In this document: positions 12,842 to 23,490 of the stretch, piece after piece
How positions within the stretch are numbered: position 1 is the stretch's first letter
Layout of the letters: the number at the start of each line of letters is the position of its first letter
DNA from: Adiantum capillus-veneris
Taxonomy: Eukaryota; Streptophyta; Polypodiopsida; Polypodiales; Pteridaceae
Length of the DNA stretch: 64,000 nt
Assembly (NCBI GenBank): GCA_014529385.2
Contig: CM043967.1
Location: 129,472,182 to 129,536,181, forward strand
Direction: 5' to 3'
Notes under the pieces: generated by a model
What the model saw: only the letters and a program-made list of their open reading frames with translations
Told to the model about the DNA's origin: nothing
Databases searched by the model: none
Position numbers and translations under genes: made by a program

Positions 12842-13095
12842 GAATATTTACAGCCAAGGAAGTAAAAAAGCTCAAGCATTCAATACAAATTAGGAATTGC
12901 TATAAATCTCTGGACAACTGCACCGCGTAATTATACACATGCGACTAAGGCACCAACCATCAGCCACTTATTAATGTCCTGGTCCAGCCAGCATTAATAG
13001 TAAAAAACCATTTCAATGATTTTTCGGAAACACCAGGTAGTCAACGTACAAAAAGCTATGAAAGTATGTACATATAGTCAATACTTTGTACATAC

Positions 13096-13204
13096 CTCCA
13101 CGTTCAACAAGTGTGACAATTAGACTATTTTTCAAAGACTTATGCTTGAAAAAACCAGCTGAAAAGGGTCTGCAATCATCAACATCCTTTTCACGAACCT
13201 TAAT
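13096..13204 (-). other. Exon-like block, arm A copy
   Basis: 109 bp followed on the minus strand by the donor-like GTATGTAC and preceded by AG. The open frame reads CRPFSAGFFKHKSLKNSLIV then TLVERGG. The arm B copy (22152-22260) keeps the same frame with few amino acid changes. I do not recognise the protein. It may be one exon of a host gene captured before the duplication. Confidence 0.4.
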
Positions 13205-14909
13205 CTCTCCGTAGATAGTAAACAATTGTGAATAGAATTAACATCAAATCAAGAAACCAAAAATACCACTTAAAAAAAATTTCAAGTGCTAAGAAACACA
13301 CAAGAACATAAATATCCCCACAGAAGTACTTCAGCATGGCAAAGGACATTACCTCTCACGTTTGCAAATATAAAAATCTGATATGAGAACTTTCTCGATC
13401 ATGGCTTTGCTGATAATTCTTACAAAATGCCACGAGATACAAGCATGCTTCCGTTCTGCAAAAGAGATTCAACAAAACAACCTAAACTCGTTGACAACAC
13501 CCCATGCACTCGTATAAATATGAAAATCCAACAGGAAATTTGAGAAGAGAAACACGCTATACGATTACAAATGTGTCACATGAAATATGTCACAGAAAAC
13601 TAAGGACTGGTAGAACTAAGCATGCTACTTGCAAAAATATTTGAGTGAAAGTACGAACCTTCACCTCCTTCATGTGCATCTACAAGCACGTTGTAGAGCA
13701 GCCCTCAATGCAGGGACAAAACTATCCCTTAGAGGCTATGACAACACCTCCTAGTAGAGCAAAATGGCAAACAACTTATAGCTACAAGCAATTGCAGCAA
13801 TAGCGCCCATAGCAGAGCCCATTATTAAATAGCAGTTATACAAGACTAAATACACCGGAAGTTGGTGGGTAATATGGACGTTTGAGGGAGAGACAGAGGA
13901 GAAGAGAAGAGAGAAATATACTAAACAAAGGAAAAGGGGGAGATGAAGAGGAAGAAGAATATTGACAAGCCCACCTCTGCATCAACAGCCTCTCCAATCC
14001 TATATTTTTACAAAGCCTGCATGCACAAAGTAGAGAGGAAGGGCGAAAACTCACAGTTTGCGATATACAACTCTGAAATACAAAGTTACTCGCTCAAAGC
14101 TTGTTGTTGATTCTGATAGAATACGATGAGACAACGATTGCATTCTGCAAAAAGATATTAAACAACGAAAAAGACAAACTGTCCAGCACTTTCTACATGC
14201 TCGACCACCAAGAAAAATAGAAAGTGCATACATGTCCTCCACATTTAAAAATGGTCTTGAAATGCCCGATTCTCATTGGCTAAACCCCCTATGGCCATGG
14301 TTTGAAATTTCTTCCAAATAGACCCTGCCGTAACGGCAGTGCCAAAACAGAACATGTCATAAAAGACTCGATGCATAGCTTTCACATAAACTAGACACCA
14401 TTTCTTTACTTCATTTCACTTAAAACATCATGCAGACAACGCACAACACTGACCACCCGCTTGAGCCGTTCATCAAGCCTTGATGGCCGAACCAACAGAG
14501 CTCAATTCCAAGAATCCTTGAAGCATATACCTAGAATATCATTTCTTGGCCTACCCCATAACCAACCCCTCCTATGTTTAAACCAAAACTCAAAACAATT
14601 GTGGACTATATAAGAGTTGGTTCAAACTAAATTCTAGCACAACAAAACTAGCTAAGCCACATCGCAGTTAGTATAATCACTATGAGTAAACTCAAGTGGG
14701 CAATAACAGCAAAATCATAGGAACAAAAAATTTGCATTATAAGCTAGAATCAGAGTCAAGCACTCACTTTACTTTGGCCGAATGTCCTTGAGTGCCCAGC
14801 ACCCATTGCAATAACCACAAGTCTTTCCCACATAACCCCATGCGGATCAAAAGAGCCGACTTTCTTTAACATTATCTGAAATTGAAGTTTGGAAGTTTTG
14901 GGTGTCACC

Positions 14910-14913
14910 CTAA
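14910..14913. other. Empty site of the arm B TIR transposon
   Basis: CTAA here (TTAG on the minus strand) lies between sequences matching both flanks of the 19115-20436 element. Confidence 0.9.
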
Positions 14914-15071
14914 GGCTAACCTACACTTTGAGCCCCAATTGTTACAAGGCAATATGACAAAAGTGGTCCAACAAAAATCGGCTATCTGCGGTCTAAGCTT
15001 AAACCTAGATTTACAAGTATCAAAATTTTTGTGCTTAATAAAAGCAACCAGATAAAAAATTAAAGCAGCAT

Positions 15072-16237
15072 CCATTACACACCGTCCAAATCATCCTCAA
15101 AATTAAGGGTCTCAGCTGAGGCTCCAAAAGCGAATTTGAAGACATTCAACAAGCGGTCTCTCTTTGCACCAGTCATCTTGCACACAATGGAGGCGTAGAC
15201 ACCAGGATCTTCAGAGATGTCATGTGCAGCTTGCGATCCTTGATACTGCGGCGTGTTCACTCCATACTTTGTGGAAGTCAAGCCTATGGAGAGACCATTT
15301 GCCTCTAGCACTGATATCAGGGATGAATTCTGGCAAACCATGTTCAAATCAGTCGGGACCTACATACTTGACGTCACAAGAATCTCTCTGAATTTCTTTC
15401 TGCACTCATCTAGCATCTTCTTACTCAGAACGCTCTCCCAACCAGCAAGCTTGGTGATCTTCTTGTTCATATCAATAACCTGTCTCTTCGAATCAGCAAC
15501 CTGCTCAGCAACCTTCCTCTTCAAGAAGGCCACCCGTTTCATCAGGTCGTTGTTCTCAACTTTTAGGGCCTCGTTCTCCGCTTTAAGCACTTCATTATGT
15601 GATAGCAGAGACATTTTCTCTGCCTCGAGCTTGAAAATGTCGAGTTGAAGCTGCTGCACCCGTTTTGCTGAAATGTTATTTTTCAAGTTCTGATGTTATT
15701 CCTGCAAGTTGAATATGCGCAACTTGAGTGCAGAGTTCTCCTCCTTTAAGGCGTCGCTCTCTTGCTTCACATCATTGCTAAGAGCAACCTTTGGTGCGCA
15801 TAATGACACATCCTCAACCCCCTGAGTCATCAACTGAGAAATCAATGCATCTTGGACCTTGCATCTTGCCAATAATCCTTCAGCGGGTTTGGCTTCCACG
15901 ACTACCATGTAGTCGTTGGCCCATTCTTCTGTCGGGAATGGGGAACCATCCTCTTTCTCAGGAGGCCCTATTGGCGGAGCATGGAGGAGTTTCTTGGGCA
16001 AGATGAGCTCATTTGATGATTCTTTCATGCCATGGAACGCGGCACCCTTGAGCGATCCAAAGAGATCGCCCGAAGAAAAGGAGAAGAACAAACAAAGTCA
16101 CTCTCCATGTATGCAACCCTCACAACAGCAGCAGCAGTAGCCACATCTTCATTCATTGACGCGCTTGCCTTGCCCTTGCCCTTGTCCGGGTTGCCCCTAG
16201 GCTTGACATTGCCCTTTATATCCTTCGCCCTTGGCAA
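15072..16237 (-). pseudogene. Coiled-coil protein pseudogene (arm A)
   Basis: Unrecognised gene. The reading begins at a TTG (16235-16237) where an ATG would be expected: LPRAKDIKGNVKPRGNPDKG, a basic Gly/Lys-rich N-terminus. A central segment (LPKKLLHAPPIGPPEKEDG, NDYMVVVEAKPAEG) follows, then a heptad-rich coiled coil (DALKEENSALKLRIFNLQE; SHNEVLKAENEALKVENNDL) and a C-terminal part (VYASIVCKMTGAKRDRLLNV). Frameshifts near 16085, 15690 and 15360 separate these. The 5' leader carries AAAACCCTAG, common in plant 5' untranslated regions. Arm B has the same gene broken at other points, so the ancestor was probably an intact protein of roughly 380-400 residues. Confidence 0.65.
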
Positions 16238-16352
16238 GCTGCTTCTGCTAAATGCTAAACTGCTTCTGTTGCTAGAAGGAGAGGCATGTCGGAGAGAAAA
16301 GAGGGTGCTAGGGTTTTAGGGCACAATGGAGGAATTGCTTCCATGATGATTC

Positions 16353-16354
<2 letters not shown>

Positions 16355-16392
<38 letters not shown>

Positions 16393-16401
16393 TAGATAGA
16401 T
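16355..16401. repeat. (GA)n then (GATA)n microsatellite
   Basis: About 34 bp of GA followed by three to four TAGA/GATA units. Confidence 0.95.
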
Positions 16402-16615
16402 GTCATTATCGTCCTCGGAGGTCAAATATGACCCATGGGACCAAAACATGCGTACAAAGGGTATCTCCTCTCATCAAGGAGAGGGTAATGGTTGTTACAT
16501 TAGCATGTGCGACCAAAAAAAAGGGGTCGGTAGGGCTAGGGTAAGATCTAGTGGATAGGTGGGACAACCTTAGGATGCAATACAAAATAAAGTAGGGTAA
16601 ATGGGAACTATGGGG

Positions 16616-17371
16616 CTAGGGGGTGGTATCCGGCGGTGTGATAGGAGGCTTGGGAGACTGAAACTCCTGTATGAGAGCCTTTCCTCCGCGATATACCGCC
16701 CACTTCCCTTGGGCTCTTGCTGCGTGTACTTTTTTGAGTTCGCTACCTTTGTGTTTTAGTTGTGTTGTGGTGAGCTCCTCGGCAATCCAAAAGCTGGTGC
16801 CTTTGAGGAGGTGCGATTGTTGGAGTAGCCGGAGTCGTCCTTCTTTGTTCTCAAACTCGAGGATGGTATGTCCGCTTGGTGTATTTTTGTGGTTGAGCTT
16901 GTTGGTGATGCTTTCAATCATGTCGTAGTCCACATGGATTGGCTTGAGGGTTTCATTGAGGAAGTTGATGCGTTCAAAGAAATCGTCTTCACACTTGTCC
17001 CATGCTTGGAGTAGGCCCCCAATGCGAACCTTGAGTGTGTTTTCTTCTTTAAGGTGTCGTTCTCGGAGCTCTGCCTTCACACAGGTTTCGACCTTGGTCA
17101 ATGCCACTGTGTGAGCTTGGGTAACCTTGGCCTCAACTTCCTTCACTTTGCTAGTGGCGAGCCCAACCATGGTGTCAAAACGCCCCTCAAGCACACTGAG
17201 ACGTGCTTTGAGGTCACGGTTTTCTTCCATCACCCTGAGAAGGGTTGCCTGGAGTCGCCCGATGCGATCCACTTTGCTCGGTGCCGCAAGGCCGGTGGCA
17301 AAGCTCGGGCGGGGTCGCCGCGGTGTCAAAAACTTTGAGTTACTACTTAGCTTGTCTGGTTCTGCAGACAT
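16616..17371 (-). CDS. Intact 251-aa coiled-coil protein, L1 ORF1p-like
   Basis: The frame is open from ATG at 17371 to a stop at 16616. It has a basic N-terminus (FLTPRRPRPSF), then a coiled coil at about residues 35-110 (RLQATLLRVMEENRDLKARL). Next comes a globular region ending LEFENKEGRLRLLQQSHLLK, then GTSFWIAEELTTTQL and ARAQGKWAVYRGGKALIQEF, with a proline-rich tail. The order coiled coil, RRM-like fold and a C-terminal block with 'GT.. I.EELT ... A..QGK.A..RG' resembles ORF1 proteins of L1 retrotransposons, which bind RNA as trimers. That assignment is inference. No ORF2 or poly(A) is adjacent. Alternatives are a domesticated ORF1 or an unrelated host coiled-coil protein. It is among the few unbroken ORFs in the left half of the window. 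Confidence 0.5.
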   Translation of the reverse strand: MSAEPDKLSSNSKFLTPRRPRPSFATGLAAPSKVDRIGRLQATLLRVMEENRDLKARLSVLEGRFDTMVGLATSKVKEVEAKVTQAHTVALTKVETCVKAELRERHLKEENTLKVRIGGLLQAWDKCEDDFFERINFLNETLKPIHVDYDMIESITNKLNHKNTPSGHTILEFENKEGRLRLLQQSHLLKGTSFWIAEELTTTQLKHKGSELKKVHAARAQGKWAVYRGGKALIQEFQSPKPPITPPDTTP

Positions 17372-17469
17372 ACCTTGGACAATGTAGCGGGTTGCTAGAA
17401 CAGTGGCACGAGGGAGACTCTATCTCGTTCACAACAAAGATGGGAGGTCCGTGCTCTGGCTGGAAGACA

Positions 17470-17526
17470 GCGAGAGAGAGAGAGAGAGAAGTGGGGGGGA
17501 AAAGGGAGGCGTTACTACGTTAGTAG

Positions 17527-17567
<41 letters not shown>

Positions 17568-17601
17568 AGAAGAAGAAGAAGAAGAAGAAGAAGAAGAAGA
17601 A
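17470..17601. repeat. GA and GAA microsatellites
   Basis: Two (GA)n runs (about 17470-17488 and 17532-17564), the second running into about 12 GAA units to 17601. They lie just upstream of the 251-aa ORF on its strand, in the leader. Confidence 0.95.
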
Positions 17602-17809
17602 GGCGTAGAATTTTAACATCGTAGGGCACCAAACACAATAGGGCACCAGGAGAGACCCCACGTGTAGGGACCCCACAATTTTCTAGATTGTCTTTTCAAA
17701 GGAATCAAGAGACATACCATTTTGTGATTTTTTGTGGCTATGTGTATTCTCTCTAAGATATATTTGCGAGTCAAGCCATCTGTCTCTCAGCTTTGCAGGC
17801 ATATATTTG

Positions 17810-18912
17810 GATGTGGCTGCTACTGCTGCTGCTATGATGGTTGCATACATGGAGAGCGACTTTGTTTATTCTTCTCTTGTTCGTGTGGGCGATCTCTCTG
17901 GCTCGCTCAAGGCTATCGCGGCCCATGGCATGAAAGAAGCATCAAATGAGCTCCGCCTGCCCAAGAAACTCCTCCATGCTCGCCCAATAGGGCCTCTTGA
18001 GAAAAAGGATAGTTCCCCACTCCCGGTGGAAGAATGGGTGAACGACTACATGGTAGTCGTCGAAGCCAAACCCACTGGAAGACTAATCACAAGATGCAAG
18101 GCCCAAGATGCATGATTTATCAATTGAGGATGCAGGGGGTTAAGGATGTGTCATTATGCGCACCAAATGTTGCTCTTAGAAATGACGTGAAGCAAGAGAA
18201 CGGCGCCTTAAAGGAGGAGAACTCTGCACTAAAGTTGCGCATATTCAACTTGCAAGAAGAACATCAGAACTTGAAAAATAACATTTCAGCAAAACGGGTG
18301 TAGCAACTTCAACTCGACATTTTCCAGCTCAAGGCAGAGAAGACATCTCTGCTATCACATAATGAAGTGTTGAAAGCGGAGAACGAGGCCCTAAAAGTCG
18401 AGAACAATGACCTGACAAAACGGGTGGCCTTCTTGGAGAGGGAGGTTACTGATTTGAAGAGGAAGGTTGTTAATTTGAAGAGGCAGGTTGCTAATTCGAA
18501 GAGGCAGACTACTAATCTGAACAAGAAGATCACAAAGCTTGTTGGTTGGGAGAGCGTTTTGATTAGGAAGATGCTAGATGAGTGCAGAAAGAAATGCAGA
18601 GAGATTCTTGTGGCGTCAAGAATGCAGGCCTCGACTGATTGGAACATGGTTTTGCCAGAATTCAGCCATGATATCAGTGCTAGAGGCAAATGGTCTCTTC
18701 ACAGGCTTGACCTCCACAAAGTACGGAGTGAACATGCCGCAGTACCAAGGATTGCGAGCTGCACATGATATCTCTAAAGATCTTGGTGTGTACGCCTCCA
18801 TTGTGTGCAAGATGACTGGTTGAAGAGAGACTGCTTGTTGAATGTCTTCGTTTTTGTTTTTGGAGCCTCAGTTGAGACCCTTAATTTTGAAGATGATCTG
18901 GACGTTGTGTAA
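17810..18912 (+). pseudogene. Coiled-coil protein pseudogene (arm B)
   Basis: Same gene as 15072-16237. The N-terminal basic segment is missing because the duplicated block starts inside the gene. Readable parts are VAYMESDFVYSSLVRVGDLS, ELRLPKKLLHARPIGPLEKK, MVVVEAKPTGRL, the coiled coil (GALKEENSALKLRIFNLQEE; KRVAFLEREVTDLKRKVVNL) and VYASIVCKMTG. A frameshift near 18110, a stop at about 18301 and a frameshift near 18650 break it. At about 18440-18530 the coiled coil has extra heptad-like units absent from arm A. Breaks differ from arm A, so the two copies decayed separately. Confidence 0.65.
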
Positions 18913-19114
18913 TGGCTGCTACTTCAAAGATGATCTGGATAGTGTGTAACAGCTGCTACTTTAATTTTTGATATGGCTGTTTTTATTCAGCGTAAAAATT
19001 TTGATACCTGTAAATCTAGGTTTAAGCTTAGACGGTAGATAGCCGTATGTTGTTGAGCCAATTTTGTTAACTTGCCTCGTAACAATTGGGGCTCAAAGTG
19101 TAGGTTAGCCTTAG

Positions 19115-20436
19115 CACTAGGTTGGTAACCTAACAGGACATAAAAGTGTCCTTTCAGGGTTTTGAAAAAAACCTCCAAAACCATAGTAGATCCACTTATT
19201 TTGTAAAATCCTTTCATGAGGTTATAGTTCAAGGCCTACTACACATGGAAAAAATAAGAAACTTGTAAAATTTATCATCTTTTGGTCACACCAAGCCTCC
19301 AAAGTTGATGGACCAGTGCATTTTTATCAAAACAGTCATTTATTATGCTTTGTTGCATAAAAATAAGATTAGGGATTTTTGTAGGACTTGATATAAATTC
19401 CCTAGTTAACTTCAATGGGTTGGTGATCATAACATATGATTGCTTCTCACTCACTATTTTTTGTTTTGCCAAAATAAATAGGTATAAAAAAGTTGAATTT
19501 TTACCATTCTGCAAACCTATCATCAAAGTTTCTATAGCCACGCTCAATACAAATAATATATGCATGTTTTCTTAGTTCCCTATTGTCCTTTATGTTCATA
19601 AGGAGCCATGGAGCATGTCAAAAGAATAATACATCTCTTACCAAGGGGAATCTTGGGGACAAAGATGAAGTGCTAAATACAGAAAACATGAAAAAACTGG
19701 GTTCAATATTATGAGTTGTAGAATCCCATAGAAACTATTGAATATCTAGCCAAATTTGATCCTTATGACTGGATATGGTTACTACCTACAAAATGCATGT
19801 AGTTGTCACAAGAAACTAACAATATTGAAAAAACTATACTTGATATACTAGAATGTTTCATTTTCTTCTATAATTGAAAAAATCAACCATCATTCTGTAG
19901 TATGCAAAATAGGGTATTAGGTGCCCCAAAACTCAAGGAATATTAGCTTTATGTTACAATATGCGACATAGAAAATCAAAAATGCATTTGGATATCATGA
20001 AATCCACCAAAAAAATCATAGAAGAGCTAAAATTGGCTAAAAAACAGGATTTGACAATTTTTGTAATTTGGTCATAACTTACAACTTTAATATTTATTTC
20101 TCCCTAGAAGCATCAAGACATGTTGAGGACTACTAAAGATAGTTCTCTAGCATTATAGACCTCACAAACATAAATTCTAGAGTGGTATAGTTGCAAAAAG
20201 TTGAAAAAAGGCAAAAATAGGACCCGTTTTTTTACATAGTTTAGGTTGTGAAATGTTGTGCAAGGACAATGTTAAAGATGGAATTGATATTCCAAAAAAA
20301 TGTGGAGTTTTTTTCAGCTCATGAGACAACTTTCTAGATAGATAGCACCTCAAAATCCATTTTGAAACTCTTGACATAATTCAAGGAAAATGGTCACTTA
20401 ACAAGACATAAAAGTGTCCCATTACCAACCTAGTGT
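19115..20436. mobile_element. TIR DNA transposon, 1322 bp, TSD TTAG, non-autonomous
   Basis: Starts CACTAGGTTGGTAA (19115-19128) and ends TTACCAACCTAGTG (20423-20436), a perfect 14-bp terminal inverted repeat. TTAG flanks both sides (19111-19114, 20437-20440). Arm A has a single TTAG-equivalent at 14910-14913 and no insert. Just inside both ends is ACATAAAAGTGTCC, itself nearly palindromic. No transposase ORF is present. The CACTA start suggests the CACTA (En/Spm) superfamily, but those usually make 3-bp duplications. If the G before CACTA belongs to the element, the duplication is TTA, as in PIF/Harbinger. Boundaries are firm, class is not. Confidence 0.9.
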
Positions 20437-21207
20437 TAGGGTGGCACCCAAAACTTCCAAACTTCAAGTTCAGACAATGTTAAAAAAAGTTGGCTCTTTT
20501 TATCCACATGGGGTTATGTGGGAAAGACTTGTGGTAACTGCAATGGGTGTTGGGCACTCAAGGACATTGGGCCAAAGTAAAGTGAGTGCTTGACTCTGAT
20601 TCCAGCTTATAATGCAAATTTCTTGTTCCTATGATTTTGCTGTTATTGCCCACTTGAGTTTACTTGTACTGATTGTAATAACCACGATGTGGCTTACCCA
20701 GTTTTATTGTGCTAGCATTTACTTTCAACCAACTCTTATACGGTCCACAATTGTTTTGAGTTTTGGTTTAAACATAGGAGGGGTTGATTCTGAGGTAGGC
20801 CAAGAAATGATATCCCAGGTATATGCTTCAAGGATTCTTGGACTTGAGCTCTGGCGGTTGGATCATCGAGGCTTGATGAACGGCTCAAGCGGGTGTAGTC
20901 AGTGTTCTATATTGTCTGCATTATGTTTTAAATGAAATGAAGTAAAGAAATGGTGTCTAGTTTATGTGAAAGCTATGCATCGAGTCTTTTATGACATGTC
21001 CTTTGTTGGCACTGCCGTTACGGCAGGGTCTATTGGGGAGAAATTTGAAACCATAGCCATAGGGGGCTTAGCCAATGAGAATTGGCCATTTCAAGACCAT
21101 TTTTAAATGTGGAGGACATGTACACACTTTCTATTTTTCTTGGTGGTCAAGCATGTAAAAAGTGATGGTGCAGTTTGTCTTTTTTGTTGTTTAATTTCTT
21201 TTTGCAG

Positions 21208-21298
21208 AATGCAAGCACTGTCTCATCGTATTCTATCAGAATCAATAGCAAGCTTTGATTGAGTAACTTTGTATTTCAGAGTTCTATATTTGCAAACT
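21208..21298 (+). other. Exon-like block 1 of a duplicated pair (arm B)
   Basis: Follows TTTCTTTTTGCAG and ends at AACT before GTGAG. It resembles 21899-21995 in lead-in, start (AATG..AGCA), middle and end (TATTTGCAAACT|GTGAG). All frames are short, so it may be a non-coding or pseudogenic exon. Confidence 0.35.
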
Positions 21299-21898
21299 GT
21301 GAGTTTTCGCCCTTCCTCTCTACTTTGTGCACACATGCCTCTGTAAAAAGATAGGATTGGAGAGGCTGTTGATGCAGAGGTGGGCTTGTCAACATTATTT
21401 TTCCTCTTCATCTCCCCCTTTTCCTCTGTCTAGTATATTTCTCTCTTCTCTTCTCCTCTGTCTCTCCCTCAGACGTCCATATTACCCAGCGACTTCCGGT
21501 GTACTTAGTCTCGTAACTGCTATCTAATAATGGGCTCTGCAATGGCCGCTACTGCTGCAATTGCTTGTAGCTATAAGTTGTTTGCCGTTTTTCTCTACTG
21601 GGAGGTGTTGTCACAGCCTATAAGGGATAGTTTTTCCGCTGCATTGAGGGCTGCTCTGCAGCGTGCTTATAGATGCACATGAAGGAGGTGAAGGTTCGTA
21701 CTTTCACCTCAAATCTTTTTGCAAGTAGCATGCTTTAGTTCTACCAATCCTTAGTTTTATGTGATATATTTCATGTGACACATTTGTAATCGTATAAAGT
21801 GTTTCTCTTCTCAAATTTCCTCCTAGATTTTCATCTTTATACAAGTGCATGGGGTGTTGTCAACGAGTTCAGGTTGTTTCGTTGAATCTCTTTTGCAG

Positions 21899-21995
21899 AA
21901 TGGAAGCATGCTTGTATCTCGTGGCATTCTGTAAGAATTATCAGCAAAGCCTTGATCGAGCAAGTTCTCATATCAGATTTTTATATTTGCAAACT
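21899..21995 (+). other. Exon-like block 2 of a duplicated pair (arm B)
   Basis: Follows CTCTTTTGCAG and ends at AACT before GTGAG. It lies about 690 bp downstream of its relative at 21208-21298. Counterparts occur in arm A in reverse (near 13360-13480 and 14050-14160). Confidence 0.35.
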
Positions 21996-22151
21996 GTGAG
22001 AGGTGATGTCCTTTGCCATGCTGAAGTACTTCTATGTGGATATTTATGTTCTTGTGTGTTTGTTAGCACTTGAGAATTTTCTTAAGTGGTATTTTTGCTT
22101 TGTTGATTTGACGTTAATTTTATTCCACAATTGTTTCTTGTCTGTGGAGAG

Positions 22152-22260
22152 GTTAAGGTTTGTGAAAAGAATGATGATGGTTGCAGACCCTTTTCAACTG
22201 GCTTTTTCAAGCATAAGTCTTTGAAAAATAGTCTAATTGTCTCACTTGTTGAACGTGGAG
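22152..22260 (+). other. Exon-like block with conserved frame, arm B copy
   Basis: 109 bp ending at the donor-like GTATGTAC (22261). The frame reads VKVCEKNDDGCRPFSTGFFK then HKSLKNSLIVSLVERGG. The arm A copy (13096-13204) preserves the frame. Protein family not recognised. Confidence 0.4.
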
Positions 22261-22509
22261 GTATGTACAGAGTATTGACTATCTGTACATACTTTCATAG
22301 CTTTTTGTTTGTTGACTACCTGGTGTTTCCAAAAAAGCATTGAAATGGGTTTTTACTATTAATGCTTATTGGACCATGATATTATTAAGTGGTTGATCGT
22401 TGGTGCCTTAGTGGCATGTGTAGAAATACGTGGTGGAGTTGTCTAGAAATTTATAGCAATTCCTAATTTGTATTGAATGCTTGAGATTTTTTACTTCCTT
22501 GGCCGTTAA

Positions 22510-22514
22510 TATTC
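22510..22514. other. Empty site of the Copia-C insertion
   Basis: TATTC (GAATA on the minus strand) occurs once here between sequences that in arm A are separated by the 5180-bp copia element. Confidence 0.93.
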
Positions 22515-22737
22515 TTCAAGAAGGCACCTTATTCACACCTTCAGAAGGATACAAGAATCTTATTGTAGACGTAAGACATATTGCACAATGCTGGTCTATC
22601 CTCTGACAAAAAATAGATGACCTATGCATTCCCTATGCAGAGATTTAAGGTCAAGCTATTTAAATACAAAACTTTCAAGGCCTTGGCTCTGAGTATCTCT
22701 CTTCCTCAAGTTTCACGACATTACACCAAAGAACCTC

Positions 22738-23490
22738 AGTCAAAACTGGAACACGCAGCCAAATGTCTTGCAACTTGTAAGCAATGATGTCCAAGAAATA
22801 TTGTCAGGTAAGTTGCGCATTGTTTGTATCAAATATTTTGTCTCTCTTTGACATCCTGTGCATTGACGAGATTAATCATAAAGCTGAATAGCTCAACAAT
22901 TAGGAAAGATGATGTGGTCTTCACTCATATTCTCAAAACAATCTATATCTTGCTTCAACATTCCAGCATGTGTACAAGAAGAAATCACACCAATCAAATT
23001 GGTATCAATAGACTTCAACCCATGCTTCTGCATCACCTCCACGTATTCTTTAGTCAAGACAAACTTGTTATCATGAGATAGGCTTGATATTATCGATGCC
23101 CATGAAACAATGTCTTGACTTGGCATTCCATCTAGCACCCTCTGTGCCTCACTTGAGCTACCAAGCTTCCCATAAGTATCAACTAGAGTGTTTCCTATAG
23201 TTGTATCTGAGTCTAGTTCGGCCCTTATGATTTGATCATGAATCATTCTTCTCCAAAGCAAGCTTCTTATGGCATCACATGTTTTTAGGTAGCTTAGAAA
23301 TACAACCTTATTATGTTTTATGCGTTTTTTTTCATCTTTCATCCACAATATATGCCATAAGCATCGCTTTCTATGAAATAATATCTCTGTCTTTCAATCC
23401 ATCAAATACTTTTTTAGTCCCATCTAAACTCTTGCATTTGGCGTATATATGTATTATAGAGTTTTCTAGAACTACATCTAGAGTTATTCT
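22738..23490 (-). pseudogene. PLS-type PPR gene fragment (arm B)
   Basis: The arm B counterpart of 6640-7414, better preserved in the middle. A 151-codon open stretch (23348-22893) includes IIRAELDSDTTIGNTLVDTY, GKLGSSSEAQRVLDGMPSQD, IVSWASIISSLSHDNKFVLT and NLIGVISSCTHAGMLKQDID. Upstream IIHIYAKCKSLDG and downstream E-like sequence are separated by stops and frameshifts. In both arms the PPR fragment and the coiled-coil gene point toward each other. Confidence 0.8.

Larger units (their letters stand above)
12847..15060. other. Arm A non-coding segment with exon-like blocks
   Basis: Matches arm B 18915-22505 in reverse, apart from the arm B transposon. It contains scattered short conserved reading frames but no complete gene. 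The uninterrupted target CTAA at 14910-14913 (TTAG on the other strand) is the empty site of the arm B transposon. Confidence 0.7.
6050..16148. repeat. Inverted duplication, arm A (contains a later copia insertion)
   Basis: Read backwards, 24028-17810 matches this arm with the same order of landmarks: the ACCTCTGAGTGAATGAATGA end, PPR pseudogene, the TACAGCCAAGG block, exon-like blocks and the coiled-coil pseudogene. Subtracting the copia element and its 5-bp duplication leaves about 4.91 kb. Arm B minus its own insertion is about 4.89 kb. Differences between arms are scattered substitutions and small indels, for example about 40 extra bases near 6090-6135. The inner end at 16148 falls inside the coiled-coil gene, whose first codons continue to 16237 only on this side. 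Confidence 0.92.
16149..17809. other. Spacer between the inverted arms
   Basis: 1661 bp not shared by the arms. It holds the beginning of the arm A coiled-coil gene (to 16237) and its leader, GA/GAA tracts at both sides, and one intact ORF at 16616-17371. Confidence 0.8.

Noticed and set aside
21530-21680. 44-codon ORF starting MGSAMAATAAIACSYK in arm B
   Set aside because: The arm A copy has in-frame stops at two places and there is no supporting domain, so it is not called as a gene.
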